Source: Holtermannia corniformis (lineage: Eukaryota; Basidiomycota; Tremellomycetes; Holtermanniales). From it: a DNA stretch of 64,000 nucleotides. How positions within the stretch are numbered: the stretch's first letter is position 1; each line of letters opens with the position of its first letter. The stretch covers positions 214,930 to 278,929 of the forward strand of contig BCIJ01000024.1 of the NCBI GenBank assembly GCA_001599935.1, given 5' to 3'. Below the pieces are notes generated by a model. It did no database searches and was not told the origin of the DNA. It saw only the letters and a list, made by a program, of their open reading frames with translations. A program made the translations under genes and the position numbers. Of the stretch, positions 49,701-60,317 are shown piece after piece.

Positions 49701-50865
49701 AACCTGTGTTTTCTGGATCTCGTCCGTTGTGGTTCGTCCCTTGCTTCGATCCCGTGATAGATGACTGACTCGTCATCTTGTAGTACAAATATCAGGTGTG
49801 GACAGTTTTGACTCGGATACGGCTGAGCTGATCTGACTACGACAGCTTCTGTACGTGTATGTCTCACGGGCAGAGAGCGGCGGGCGCATGTGGAACGTCT
49901 ACGTCAACCGCTTGCTGGCAGGAGTGGTACTCATGCAACTGCTCATGGTCCTCAGTCAGTCGTCCGCGTTCGTTTCAATGTGACTGACTTTTGCAGCGAC
50001 TGGACTGGCACGTCAACGATGGCTTGACTGCGTTGCTGCAGCGCCTCCTATCGTCATCTTGATCGTGTTCAAGATTTATCTCGCCAAGACGACCGGGTAT
50101 GCCTTCCGCTACTTCACGCCTAGCAGCGCCGAAGAGGCAGAGTTCGCCAATCAGCATGAAAAGCGAACACATCACCGCGAGATGGAGACCCGCTTCCTGC
50201 ATCCTGCATTGCTGCAATCCCAATTGTTCACCGTAATGGTCCACAAATCGCAAGAAAACTTGGCACGAGAGGTCTTGTCCGAGTATACATGGTTCCAGCA
50301 GTTCAAGGGCGACAGTGGATTAGAGATCAAGGCGATCCGCGAGGTGAGAGGCGTTTGGTCATTCCCTTTCGGTGAAGCTGAGGGTATGCAGGAAAACCTC
50401 GAGTTCGACCCACGCGAAGCTTCCTCGCAAGTGGCCTCCGACGCGCGCAGCATAGCATCGACAGATATGCTAGCAAGTCGCAGTACTCCTCCAGCCTTCT
50501 ACTCTGTCGATGCCAAATCCGAAATGCGAGTCGCAGAGGGCTCCACAGATAACCTCCTGTACGACCGGACGGCCAGTGTGGACACTTTTCCGAACTCCAC
50601 TTTCCACCAGCGCCGCCTTCACGACGACACCGACTCCATCTCGGGTGCGCCGCTTCTGAACTACGCGCAACCGCCATGGCAGGGGCACGGCTACACCGCA
50701 AGCGATGTCGATATTGGGGAACAGCGTGCGTATCCACCCACAAGCTATCCGGTGCGTCCGCCACCTTTGCGCCGAAGTAGTACTAGCTACTCCAACGGGA
50801 GCGATCCGGGATACTCGAGCGGGGCTAGGCATGGACAGGGAGGGTCATATGGGCAACCACGTTGA
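46703..50865 (+). CDS. CSC1/OSCA-type osmosensitive cation channel (DUF221)
   Basis: CSC1/OSCA/TMEM63 proteins are plasma-membrane channels opened by osmotic or mechanical force. ATG at 46703: MSSSIDENTFKELLEQYEKT, then the first membrane helix SQIALMTGISLATLLAFSFF and RPRQRKVYAPK. TM segments follow (VFVATSVVAGGALLIVNIVY, IIFVHVAATYIITFVIIYLV). A cytosolic domain carries RKDYRTDEGLVALM and the basic coiled segment FLRERLEAKRRDIEQLIKRD. The core pore region includes VWKNIKLEPSTRKSNEWF, LVSGVLPSIVSAAFGYLLP, VSNLVIFSLIGVAY and PPYFEYAIVSVNLLFIATVG. The C-terminal exon (50059-50865) has a PHM7-like cytoplasmic segment HPALLQSQLFTVMVHKSQEN and a disordered Gly/Ser/Tyr tail ending GGSYGQPR. About fifteen short introns. 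The fungal homologues include Csc1, Rsn1 and Phm7; I cannot tell which. Confidence 0.88.
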
Positions 50866-51177
50866 AGACTGGCATATCATGTTACAGTATCTAGGGCATT
50901 AAATGTTTGTCGAGTCGACTTGTCCGGTTGTTACAGCTGCTTTCGAGTTGAGCGGTAATCGGGGTTTTTCATTACAATCTGTAAAGTGGGAGGAGCATGT
51001 AAAAAGCCGACTTTCTATGACCAGGGCGTCTTCGTCGCGTCATTACAGCAAGTCGCGTTGACCTTGTCCGATCGTGTCACGACTCCGGCCGAAGGTACAT
51101 ATGTAGCAGCTCTCGGTTGTATCACGATGGATCGCACAGAGCAGACCAGGAACATCCTACGGATAAGTAGTGTAGTA
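50866..51177. other. 3' flank of CSC1-type gene, no gene seen
   Basis: 312 bp with no open frame of note. It ends at the insertion point of the copia element; before insertion it was continuous with the sequence from 55776. Confidence 0.5.
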
Positions 51178-51182
51178 ATGCA
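51178..51182. repeat. Left 5-bp target duplication of copia element (ATGCA)
   Basis: ATGCA precedes the 5' LTR and recurs at 55776-55780. Confidence 0.9.
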
Positions 51183-51288
51183 TGTGAAGGTGTTAGGACT
51201 TCGTCGGTGTTTGTTCTGTCCAGAGGGGTTAAGAGTTGGTGTCTAGTCGTCAGCTGTCCATAGTCTATGAACCACTTCCTCTCCGATA
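51183..51288 (+). repeat. 5' LTR of copia element
   Basis: 106 bp, starts TGTGAAGG and ends CTCCGATA; identical to 55670-55775. Confidence 0.93.
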
Positions 51289-51856
51289 GGTTTTGAGCCC
51301 ATCTCTCTTCCGAGCTCTGTATCCTCGAGACTTCAAGGGGAGCTAGCTCCGCGAGTGCGACGACCATCGAGACCCGAGTGCGCAAAGTTGACCACCGAAT
51401 CGTCAGGAAGCCGAGTTTGCCACCAGCCAAATTAGCATCAGCATCCACGCATTTTTTTTCGCTCACGCACTCGCCACACCGTTTCTGCCACCCTACAAGA
51501 TTGCATCTAGCCCTCGTAGTCCTCGCGAGGCTCTGCAAAGACACACGAATACTGCAGAAGCTGCGCCGTCGGCTTCTGTGGTCGTGGGAAAGTGGTAGAA
51601 ACCCAGGGGGGTTATAGACTAGAACCCCGTTATTCCTGGTGGCCGCGCCAGTTGCCTGCTGGTGTCGGTCTAGAGTTAGGCAAGTGCACCAGGAACGTCC
51701 TCGCACACAACCACAGACTTGGCTTAACCACCTACGCAGTCGGTCACGCTGGTTTCCACACGGTCTCAATCGCAATCATTGCTCCCTTTCAACGACGCGA
51801 TCGATCGTGTTCGTCATCCCTCTACGCATTCACGGTCCCAATCGTCACCAGTCAAT

Positions 51857-54800
51857 ATGGCAGACGTGCTGTTGCCTATCGCGAACCTGTCGCTCGAGAC
51901 AAAGATCAAGCTCAGCGGTGCAGACAACTATCCAGCGTGGTGGAAGAATGTGCGCGCTCTAATGAGGGAGCATGGCGTCGTACCCACAGCAATCGGGCCT
52001 GAGATGGGCGCCGAGGGTTACGTCTACTGGAAGAAGCGCAATGATCGCGCCTGCTCCATCATTGAGATGAGCCTCTCGGAGTCCGTATCGATGGTCATCC
52101 CTGAGTTCGATGACGCATTCCTACTGCTGGCCGATATCAAGACGCGATACGACGCGCCAAAAGACATCTTCTCCAAACTGCTGCTCGAGAATCAGCTGAT
52201 CGGCATCCGCATGAAGGACGACGAAACGATCGCCACCTTCTACAAAGACCGATTCCAGCCGCTCGTAGCCACGGTTGCACGCAACGGCATCGCGCAATCA
52301 CCTCAGCAGACTGCTATGCGTTTGTGCAACGCCCTACCGCCGCGTTTCATGACGGAAAAGCGTATGCTCGAAGGTCAGGCCGTGTCCATGGGTCTGGCCT
52401 TTACGCCCGAGTATATCGTTTCACAAGTCAGTCGATACGAATCCGACGAAACGCCGTACACGCCACAGTCGTATGCGCTGCGCACGCACGCGAACAACGC
52501 ATCCGTGTACAACAACGCATCCACGTATAGCAATGTCCCTCGACGCGAGCCATCTGTGTGCTGGACCTGTCACAAGCCGGGCCATATCAGCAAGTACTGT
52601 CGGAGCGGTCCGCCGCGTGCGTCTGACCATCTCGCACCATGGCAGTTGCGCGAGCGCGACGAGCGCCAAAAGCCGACGACCCATGATCATGGTCCAGCAT
52701 GGGGGAGACCATCTCCGAGCCCCGCCACTGGCGCAAACGCGGCGGCAAGGCCAACTGCCAACATCGCCTTCGCTGATGACGAAGTTCAATTCGCCATGGT
52801 CAACGAGAAACCGGTGTATGGCCTGCTAGCCGCAACAGCGCTATCCACGGCGCGCAGTCGTGTCATCATCGACTCTGGCGCAAACGTGCACATGTTCAAT
52901 CACGCAGAGTGGTTTGAAACGCTCGAGGTCTGCGATCAAGCTATTCGCATTGCGAACAACGCAGTCATCCACGCTACGGGCAAGGGTCGCGTCCGCATGT
53001 TTGTCGACGACAAGATGTTCACCGTCCGCGACTGTCTCCTCGTCCCAAGTCTCGGCACGAATCTCGTGAGCTCTACGACGCTCACAAAACGGGGAGTCGA
53101 TCATATGACGCATGGGTCGCGTATGTGGTTCACGTACAAAGGTGCTCAGCTCTTCAATGCCGACATGGACGATAACGACGCGTGGTTGCTGCGCGCGACG
53201 CTGCATCCGGACAATGCCGTCGACTCGCTCATCCTGTCCGCCATGCCGGCTTCCGTGCCGCATAACTCGAATCTGTGGCACAGGCGTCTTGGGCATCTAT
53301 CTCAAACCAAGCTCGAAGAGACGGCCAGAGTTTACGAGGACCATGCCGACGTCCTGAAAGCACCCTTGTCTCGGTGTGAACCGTGTCAAATGGCAAAGCA
53401 GACACGCGCATCCCACGAACGCTCTGCCAAGCGCGCGTCCTGTCAACTCGAGCTTGTCCATCTCGATCTTGCCGGACCCTTTCCGCCGGCCAAGCTCGGA
53501 AAGTTTGAGTACTGGCTGGTCGCAGTCGACGATTTCTCGCGCTGGACGTCTGTCGTGCCCATCAAAGACAAAGCACATGCTCTCATCGCATTCAAGCATG
53601 TCGTTCTCTCGTGGGAAGGCGCAACGGGCTGCAAGTTCAACACCATTCGAAGCGATGGTGGTGGTGAATTTGTCAATCGTCCGTTCGAAACTTGGCTGCT
53701 CGAGCGCAACATTCAGTGGCAGCGCACCGCGCCTTACAACCCAGAAAGCAACGGTCGTGCGGAACGCGTCAACCGCACCATCAAAGAGGGTATCATCGCC
53801 ATGCTCAAGGATGCGAACCTGGGTCGAGAACACTGGAACGATGCTGCGCAAGTCTTCGTGTTGGTGAAAAAACAAGACACCGCACAAAGCGCTACCCGCC
53901 GATACGACTCCGTACCAGCTGTTCTTCTCGAAGGTCGTGAACGGGGAGCGTGTTGAGCCACTCAAACCAGATCTGAAATACTTTCGCGTCTTCGGCTCAA
54001 AGGTCTACGCCCTGCAGCACGATCCAAACACGCTACAGCCACGATCTATTCCCGGTATCCTCATCGGTTACAAACCTGACGCAAAAGCCTACCGTGTTTT
54101 GCATGGCGACGGGCACGCGCGCTTCTATCGCTACGAGGATGTGACTGCGTGGGAAGAAGAACGCGTACAGCCTACTGCACTGGCGGCAACCCGTTTCGAA
54201 GACGATCCTGCGTGGCACGATGCAATCGTAGCCGAGATGACCGCAATCGAGTCCAACAACACATGGACGGCTGTGCCATACGTCGGGCAAAACATCCTAC
54301 CGACCATGTTTGTCTTTCGCACCAAAGACGACGGCACGAAAAAGGCCAGACTCGTCGTACTCGGTAACCGTCAAAAGCCTGACGACTACGGCAAGACATA
54401 CGCGCCTGTGGTCGGCCTGCCGTTCGTCCGCGTCCTCCTCGCCGTTACCGCAAGTCGAAAATGGACCATGCGGCAGATGGACGTCAGTTCAGCGTTTCTC
54501 TACGGCAAAATCGACCGAGACGTATATGTGCGGCCACCGCGTAACCACGCTTTGCCGGCTGGTCAAGTCTACAAGCTCAACAAAGCGCTGTACGGTTTGA
54601 AGCAATCGCCTCGTCTGTGGCACGCGACGCTGAGCGAGGCGCTGCGTGCTGAAGGGTTTACCTCATGGGATGGCGACACTTGCGTGTGGTACCGACAAGA
54701 CGCAATCATGGTCATCTACGTTGATGATGGCGTGATATCCGCTGTTTCCGATGACGTTGCCGAACAGATTATCAACGCATTGGGTACGCGATTCAAAGTC

Positions 54801-55664
54801 AAAGATCTCAACACGCCGAAACTGTTCCTCGGCATGGACATTGTCGTGCACGATGACTCGATCTACGTGCATCAAGCCACGTACATCGATCGTATCCTGA
54901 AATCGCGCAAATACGACAACTGCAACTCGATTGCGACGCCGATCATGAACAACGTCTCGAAGACAAGCACAGACGCGCTCGATGATTCGGAAACGACCAT
55001 GTTCCGGTCAATGCTGGGCGAAATCGGGTATCTCGCGATGTGCACAAGGCCGGACGTCGCATTTGCCCACGCGCATCTGTCAACTTTCCAAAGCTCGCCG
55101 CAGAAGCATCATCTGGCGGCGGTAGGAAACGTTCTACGCTACCTCAAGGGCACACCACGACTCGGCTTGGTGTACCGCGGTGGCTCCGCGTGTGCAGTGT
55201 ATGCCGATGCCGACTACGCGAACGACCTGCGCAAGACGCAATCGATGTCATCCCACATCATCGAGATTGGTGGCGCCCCAGTCAACTGGAAGACAAAGCT
55301 TCGTCACGGCGTCGTCACATCAACGACGGAAGCCGAATGTGTTGCTCTGTTCTACGGGACACGTGACGCGCTCTACCTGCAACGACTTCTCGTCGCGATC
55401 TCCGCGCCCGCGGATATCACGCTATACGAAGACAATCAGTCTGCGGTCCTGCTGTCCTTGGGCGAAGGGCACAGCGAACGCAGTCGTCACTTCGCGACGA
55501 AAGTCAACTTCGTACGGCAACAGCTCGAAGAGAACCGCAAACTTAGCATCGAGCACGTTCGCTCCAAACTACAAAAAGCGGACGGGCTCACGAAGGTTCT
55601 CCCAAGAGCTTCGTTCGAAGAGTGGACCAGGTTGCTCAGCCTTGCTGAAGCGCCGAAGTCCTAG
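51857..55664 (+). pseudogene. copia gag-pol polyprotein with one frameshift
   Basis: The likely start is the ATG at 51857 (MADVLLPIANLS). Gag has a UBN2-like segment (DNYPAWWKNVRALM) and a CCHC knuckle CWTCHKPGHISKYC (about 52559-52600). Protease motif IIDSGANVHMF lies near 52865. The integrase zinc-binding and catalytic core are at about 53275-53870 (HRRLGHLSQTK, VDDFSRWTSVVP, NPESNGRAERVNR). The frame then breaks at an A6 run, 53867-53872: the open frame from 51779 runs into a stop at 53956, while the rest of pol is open in another frame (to 55664). Reverse transcriptase has MDVSSAFLYGKI and the YVDD box (54717-54728); RNase H has YADADYAND and TTEAECVAL. Apart from this single break the coding region is open, so the copy is probably dead only by a 1-base change, or the extra base is a sequencing error. 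Confidence 0.88.
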
Positions 55665-55669
55665 GGGAG

Positions 55670-55775
55670 TGTGAAGGTGTTAGGACTTCGTCGGTGTTTG
55701 TTCTGTCCAGAGGGGTTAAGAGTTGGTGTCTAGTCGTCAGCTGTCCATAGTCTATGAACCACTTCCTCTCCGATA
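55670..55775 (+). repeat. 3' LTR of copia element
   Basis: 106 bp, identical to the 5' LTR; preceded by the polypurine tract and followed by ATGCA (55776-55780). Confidence 0.93.
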
Positions 55776-55780
55776 ATGCA
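55776..55780. repeat. Right 5-bp target duplication of copia element (ATGCA)
   Basis: ATGCA follows the 3' LTR and matches 51178-51182. Confidence 0.9.
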
Positions 55781-56317
55781 GAGGTCACTGCCACAATGGA
55801 CAATGGTCATTACGTAACGCTTCTGCTCACCTGCCAATGTTGAGAACAGTGACACGTACATCTAGACTACTGCTCCGTCGTCTCCCATACCTTTTGTATG
55901 GCCGCGATGTGTGTACTGGCTCACCGAAGACCAGGACGCAGCAGCTTGCAGGCTCGGGGAAAGTGGGCCATCCCCAAACTGACCGCCATCCGATGGAACG
56001 ACGACCAGCCATCTCTGCCTACGCGCCGCTTACCCGTTTGATCGTGTCTGTCCGACGGTGCTGATCGTGGAGAGCCCACCCCGTGATCCAGAGTTGGCTG
56101 ACCAGACCCGCTGTAAGATGAAATACTAAGCATTGCAACCACCATAGTCGACTCTGACAGCTGGCTCGAGCAGGACTCGACCGCAAGACCTTTCCCTTTC
56201 CCAAGCAAACGCTGGCGTTCACTCTCATTGACTACACGACTCGACGTCGACCCATCACCACTCGAAGCCGGTCTTCACCCCCACGTGCACCTCAACCTCC
56301 CGCAGCACTCGCGCAAA
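55781..56317. promoter_or_regulatory. Upstream region of the chitinase
   Basis: 537 bp without a credible gene. It was joined to 51177 before the retrotransposon inserted, so the element now sits about 540 bp upstream of the chitinase ATG. Confidence 0.5.
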
Positions 56318-58900
56318 ATGCACTTCACCCTTGCTCCTCTCCTCCTCTTGTCGTCCGTGCTCGCACACATCCCGCAGAGGCCTCAGCAGCAACATCAGCA
56401 CGCCAAACGCCGTTATGAAATCGACGAGCGTGGTCTACCCATTACGGCAACTACGACGGTCACTGTCAAGGCGACCAAGACTGAGACTGTCTGGGTGCAA
56501 CCGACCGATCAAGTCGCATGGGACGTACCCTCGTCGGCCGCGTCATCGTCAGAGCTGACCTCGTCGACTTCAACTGCTGTCTCTTCGGTCGAGACGTTGG
56601 CCTCGGCCTCGCTAGTGCCTTCACAGAGTACTTCCGCGTCGACAGAACCCGTGTCCTCATCGGCTGTCGCCGAGTCGTCTGCCATTGCCGCCTCGGCGAG
56701 TGCCAGCTCATCAGCGAGCGAATCACTCTACGCGTCGCAGTCGACTTCGGAGGCAGCATCGCTGGCTGCCGAGTCTGCCGGACCCAGCCCGTCCGTCAAA
56801 GCCTCCGCAACAGCCTCTGCCGTAGAGTCTTCGGTGACCGGCTCCTCTTCATCCGAGAGTGCCGCCTCGTCGCTGATCGTCGAGTCCGCCGGAGCCAGCC
56901 CATCCACCAAGGTTTCCATCACATCCTCTGCCGCGGAATCTTCGGTCACTAGCTCTCAGAGCGCCGCCACATCGCTCATTGTCGAGTCTACCGGCCCGAG
57001 TCCCTCGGAGTCCAGCTCATCCGCTGAAGCGTCCATCACCGCCTCCGCCTCCGAATCTCTTCTCTCCTCTGCCTCGGCGAGCCGCTCAGCCTCGCGCACG
57101 AACCGCAACTCTGCTCCTGCGTCAGCTTCTAGCACCCAATCGCAGTCGAGCGAAGCGGCCGTGAGCTCGAGCACTAGCTCGAGCGTCGCGGAAGTCTACT
57201 TGTCAGCGCAGGCTACTGCTTCAGCCTCGTCGATTTCATCTGTCACTCCTGCGCGCTCGACCTCGCGTAGTCAACGTAGCTCGGCGCCTGCGTCCTCCAG
57301 CACCGCCCTTAGCGCCAGCGCTACATCGTCAGCTGAAGCGAGCTTGATTGCCGAATCCGCTCCTGCATCGTCCGCAGCAGCTTCGACCTCGGAATCGGCA
57401 TCCGCCTCGTCAGAGACGGCAATCAGCACACTGTGGCACGCTAGCGAATCGGCATCGGCCACATCGTACGTCGTTGCCTCTTCCACCATCGTCTCCAGCT
57501 CGGCTGTCGCCTCGGCTACCCACGCCGCTGGCTCCGTGCGCTCCGGTCTTCTCATGAACGGCTACTACCCCGATTGGTCTGCTTGGAAGCTTGCGCCGGA
57601 GAGCGTCGACTGGACCAAATTTGACGTTGTCGACTTTGGTACGTCATCTTACTGTGGTTCGACCGCGCTAACACCTACAGCGTTTGCCATCCCAACGGCC
57701 GACTTTGGTCTGCAGTTCACCCAGGATGACAGCGTCAGCGTCTGTGAGTGTGCGAGACTGGGTGTGATCGTGTTGCTGACGAAGCGCAGTGAACCGCCTC
57801 GTCTCCAGTGCGCACAGCGCTGGTAAACTTGTCAAGCTCAGCATCGGAGGATGGACGGGCAGCGCGTGAGTGCATAGATTCAGCCATACGTGACACCTAA
57901 CATGTCAACAGCCACTTCTCTGACGCTTGCTCGTCATCGACCAACCGCAAGACGTTTGTCAGCAACATTGTCACTGCCTATCACACTTACGGCCTGGACG
58001 GCATCGACATGTGCGTGCTCGTGAATCGGTTTAAGCAAAGATTGACCCTTGCAGTGACTGGGAGTACCCCGGCACCGGCGGCGCCGACGGCAATGTGGTC
58101 ACTAGCGCCGACTCGGCAAACTTCCTCCTCTTCCTCCAAGAGCTCCGCCAGGCTCTCCCAAGCGGCGCACTCATCACCGCCGCAACTCAGGTCTGGCCGT
58201 TTGCAGGGTCGAACGGAACCCCGATGAGCGACGTGAGCGCTTTTGCCAAGGTGCTCGACTGGATCCTTATCATGAACTATGATATCTGGGGATGTGAGTT
58301 CTTTTGGTATCGGCTTGACTCTTGCTGACGGTGACAGCCTCGACAACGCCCGGCGCCAATGCTCCACTCTCTGATGCCTGCGGCAACTCTACTCAACCGC
58401 TCGCCAATGCCTACGCTGCCGTCAGCAGCTGGACTACAGCCGGCTTCCCCGCCAACCAAATCACCCTTGGCGTCCCTGCCTACGGGTACCTCTCCGGGTC
58501 AACCGCCACGAGCCTCAGGCAGCGCCGTCGTGACGCCCTGCCCCACCGTCGCGACTTGCACCGCCGCGCCACCACTATTTACAACGACAACGGTGGCACG
58601 ACCGACGGTCAAGTCCAGTTCTACAGCTTGGTCTCGCAGGGTGCGCTCACCAAGGACTCATCCGGTAACTACATTGGTGCTGGTGGCTTTGTGCGCAACT
58701 GGGACAGCTGCTCGAGCACCCCGTGGCTCCGCTCTGCCTCATCGCAGCAAATCGTCACCTACGACGACCCGCAATCACTCTCGCTCAAGGGACAATTCGC
58801 TGCGCAGGCAGGTCTGCGCGGCTGCAACGTCTTCAGCATGGACGGCGACACCGACGCTTGGGAACTCGTCAGCGCCGTCCGCTCGGGTATGGGAATCTGA
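56318..58900 (+). CDS. Secreted GH18 chitinase with long Ser-rich stalk
   Basis: ATG at 56318 opens a signal peptide (MHFTLAPLLLLSSVLA, cut before HIPQRP), then a possible dibasic KRR site and an about 370-residue Ser/Ala/Thr-rich region that should be heavily O-mannosylated. The GH18 barrel starts at MNGYYPDWSAWKLAPES. The catalytic motif GLDGIDIDWEYPG is assembled across a 44-nt intron (58011-58054); the proton-donor Glu codon is 58062-58064. Other barrel strands are GKLVKLSIGGWTGSA, ILIMNYDIWG and QITLGVPAYGY. It ends GLRGCNVFSMDGDTDAWELVSA...GMGI with TGA at 58898-58900. No chitin-binding module and no clear GPI signal. An N-terminal stalk before the catalytic domain is unusual: in Cts1-type enzymes the Ser-rich region follows it. 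Likely role: wall remodelling or cell separation. Confidence 0.9.
56755..57055 (+). repeat. Three degenerate ~100-bp repeats in the chitinase stalk
   Basis: Protein-level units begin LAAESAGPSPSVK, LIVESAGASPSTK and LIVESTGPSPSES, spaced about 100-115 bp, each followed by a TxSAxESSVTxSS-like segment in the first two. A second repeated pair, RNSAPASASSTQ and RSSAPASSSTAL, lies near 57105 and 57270. Confidence 0.7.
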
Positions 58901-59055
58901 TCGCGGCGAGCGGGACTCGTCGCGACGTGTTGTACCACTATGGCCCACCGGATATGCAATGCATGGCTTGTACGCCCTATAATGCAATTCTATCATTGGT
59001 ACTTGCCGACCCGATCGCTGCACTGGCGCTCCATGTCAGCAGCAGCGGCTTGATT

Positions 59056-59289
59056 CTATCCGTGGCAACTTACGTGCAGTTTGCAACGGCCGTCTGAAGC
59101 AATCAAGTCCTTGGGGTATTGCGTCTGGCAATTACTGCAGACTTCACACTGGTCGCAGCAGCTCACACAAGTGTCATTGGTTGTGCTTGTGTGCGTGCAC
59201 GCGTAGCTCGTTTTTTCGCACGTCCAGCAGTATTTGGCCCTGCGTGTGGCAGGTGTGATCATGGTGTTTTCGTTATAGGCGGTGGACAT
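59056..59289 (-). CDS. Short Cys-rich protein, unknown
   Basis: A 77-residue frame with a true ATG (59289) and 12 Cys, many as CxxC pairs: CWTC, CVSCC, CEVCSNC, then single Cys near the end (GRCKLHVSCHG). The spacing suggests zinc binding or a disulfide-rich fold. No signal peptide is visible, which argues for an intracellular zinc protein, but an upstream exon could change this. It runs tail to tail with the chitinase, 155 bp apart. No family recognised and no homology seen to the Cys-rich set at 62.6-63.9 kb beyond Cys content. Confidence 0.45.
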   Translation of the reverse strand: MSTAYNENTMITPATRRAKYCWTCEKTSYACTHTSTTNDTCVSCCDQCEVCSNCQTQYPKDLIASDGRCKLHVSCHG

Positions 59290-59650
59290 TTTGGCGCGAC
59301 TAGATGACTCGAGGACGTGAGATTCGCTTTATATGATGAACTCGAAGCGCAGAAGCCGATGGCCGAGGTCGGCGGTAGGCTCCGTGCCGAGCTCCGCTCA
59401 ATACTACGTAGCGGCGCCCCAAGCCTGCAGCTGTTTGTCCTCCTTTCGGCGTGAGCGCCAGCCGTCAAGTCCGCTCGCCGAGGCGCTGTCTACCCGGTTC
59501 ACGCACAGACGATCTTTTCAGAGGCTAGGCTCACGTACACTCAACTATAGGGTCGCTCAACCCAGTGTCACATTATGCATCTCCGACATCATTGTGCTTT
59601 CGGCATGTCGCTTGATTCCGGTCCACTTTGCAGCCTGAGACTGACCTCGG
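59290..59650. other. Intergenic, no gene seen
   Basis: 361 bp between two minus-strand short genes. Open frames here have no motif or splice support. Confidence 0.4.
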
Positions 59651-60067
59651 TCAAATCAAATCGAGCTGTTCGCTCAACGTCTGCCGCCAAGACGTCGCGT
59701 TGAACTGCGGTAGTCTTGACAGAAGTGGGTGCGCTAACGACACGAGACTGCCGGTAGGTGTCGTGGTAGGATTGCGCACGTGCCGGGCGACCACGACGCT
59801 CGTAGCTAGAAGCGATGGGACCCTGAACAGTGCACCAGTGTGCGACATGGGAGCCAGCTCTTCAAGAGAGCTGAGGACGTGGTTTGTAATGGCTGTGATC
59901 AAGGAGCGAATCTCGTCGTCGCCGCTGTCGATGAACTCGGTCCCGAACCGATCGATTGCTTCAACATTCGCGTTTAGATGGGAGACATCAGGATCCGTAA
60001 CGCCAGTGACGATGGAGTCGGCGTACGTTGCGACGCTAGGGTGCTGTCGCGCTTCAGCAGGAGACAT
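59651..60067 (-). CDS. Short protein of unknown family, tandem paralogue 1
   Basis: A 138-residue frame with a true ATG (60067), MSPAEARQHPSVATYADSIV, ending LSRLPQFNATSW...EQLDLI. It clearly aligns with the next gene upstream (60318-60794): shared features are an I-V-x-x-V-x-D-x-D block, the motif FGTEF followed by an acidic S-x-D stretch, L-x-x-AIT, a VVVAR/VVIAR strand and a C-terminal L-x-QFN. Predicted mostly helical. No signal peptide, membrane segment or known domain recognised. Confidence 0.6.
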   Translation of the reverse strand: MSPAEARQHPSVATYADSIVTGVTDPDVSHLNANVEAIDRFGTEFIDSGDDEIRSLITAITNHVLSSLEELAPMSHTGALFRVPSLLATSVVVARHVRNPTTTPTGSLVSLAHPLLSRLPQFNATSWRQTLSEQLDLI

Positions 60068-60317
60068 GGCTGTCGTGTGTGCCTGACCGTGCCTTCACAT
60101 TGCGCTTTGAAGTAGGCTTCGGGACGAGAGAAGATGCCGGTGCGCGGTTAGTCGTGGTACGACTAGGAAGGCTTTGCGAATCTGCACGTCGCCTCGGTAT
60201 CGATCCTTCCATTACCACGCATGAATCGTAGGGCCGCAGCCCGATACATAGTGTCTGCCATCCCTGTAAAACACCCTAGGGGCACAACAGCTTTAGCTCG
60301 AGCGCCAGCTTCTCCAG

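Larger units (their letters stand above)
51183..55775 (+). mobile_element. Ty1/copia LTR retrotransposon, full-length (4,593 bp)
   Basis: Complete structure: 106-bp LTRs with no difference between them, 5-bp target duplication ATGCA, an internal gag-pol unit, and a purine-rich tract (AGGGGAG) directly before the 3' LTR. Domain order is Gag, protease, integrase, reverse transcriptase, RNase H; integrase before RT defines copia. Identical LTRs mean a recent insertion, although 106 bp is a short clock. It landed between the CSC1-type gene and the chitinase without breaking either. I could not assign the primer-binding site with confidence; the sequence after the 5' LTR begins GGTTTTGAGCCC. Confidence 0.95.

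Noticed and set aside
53937..55664. Separate retrotransposon gene starting at 53937
   Set aside because: The start overlaps the frameshift region; the segment is simply the downstream part of the copia pol, with no independent promoter.
59651..60086. Plus-strand frame at 59628-60086
   Set aside because: It is the antisense of the paralogue gene, and the homology with the second copy exists only on the minus strand.
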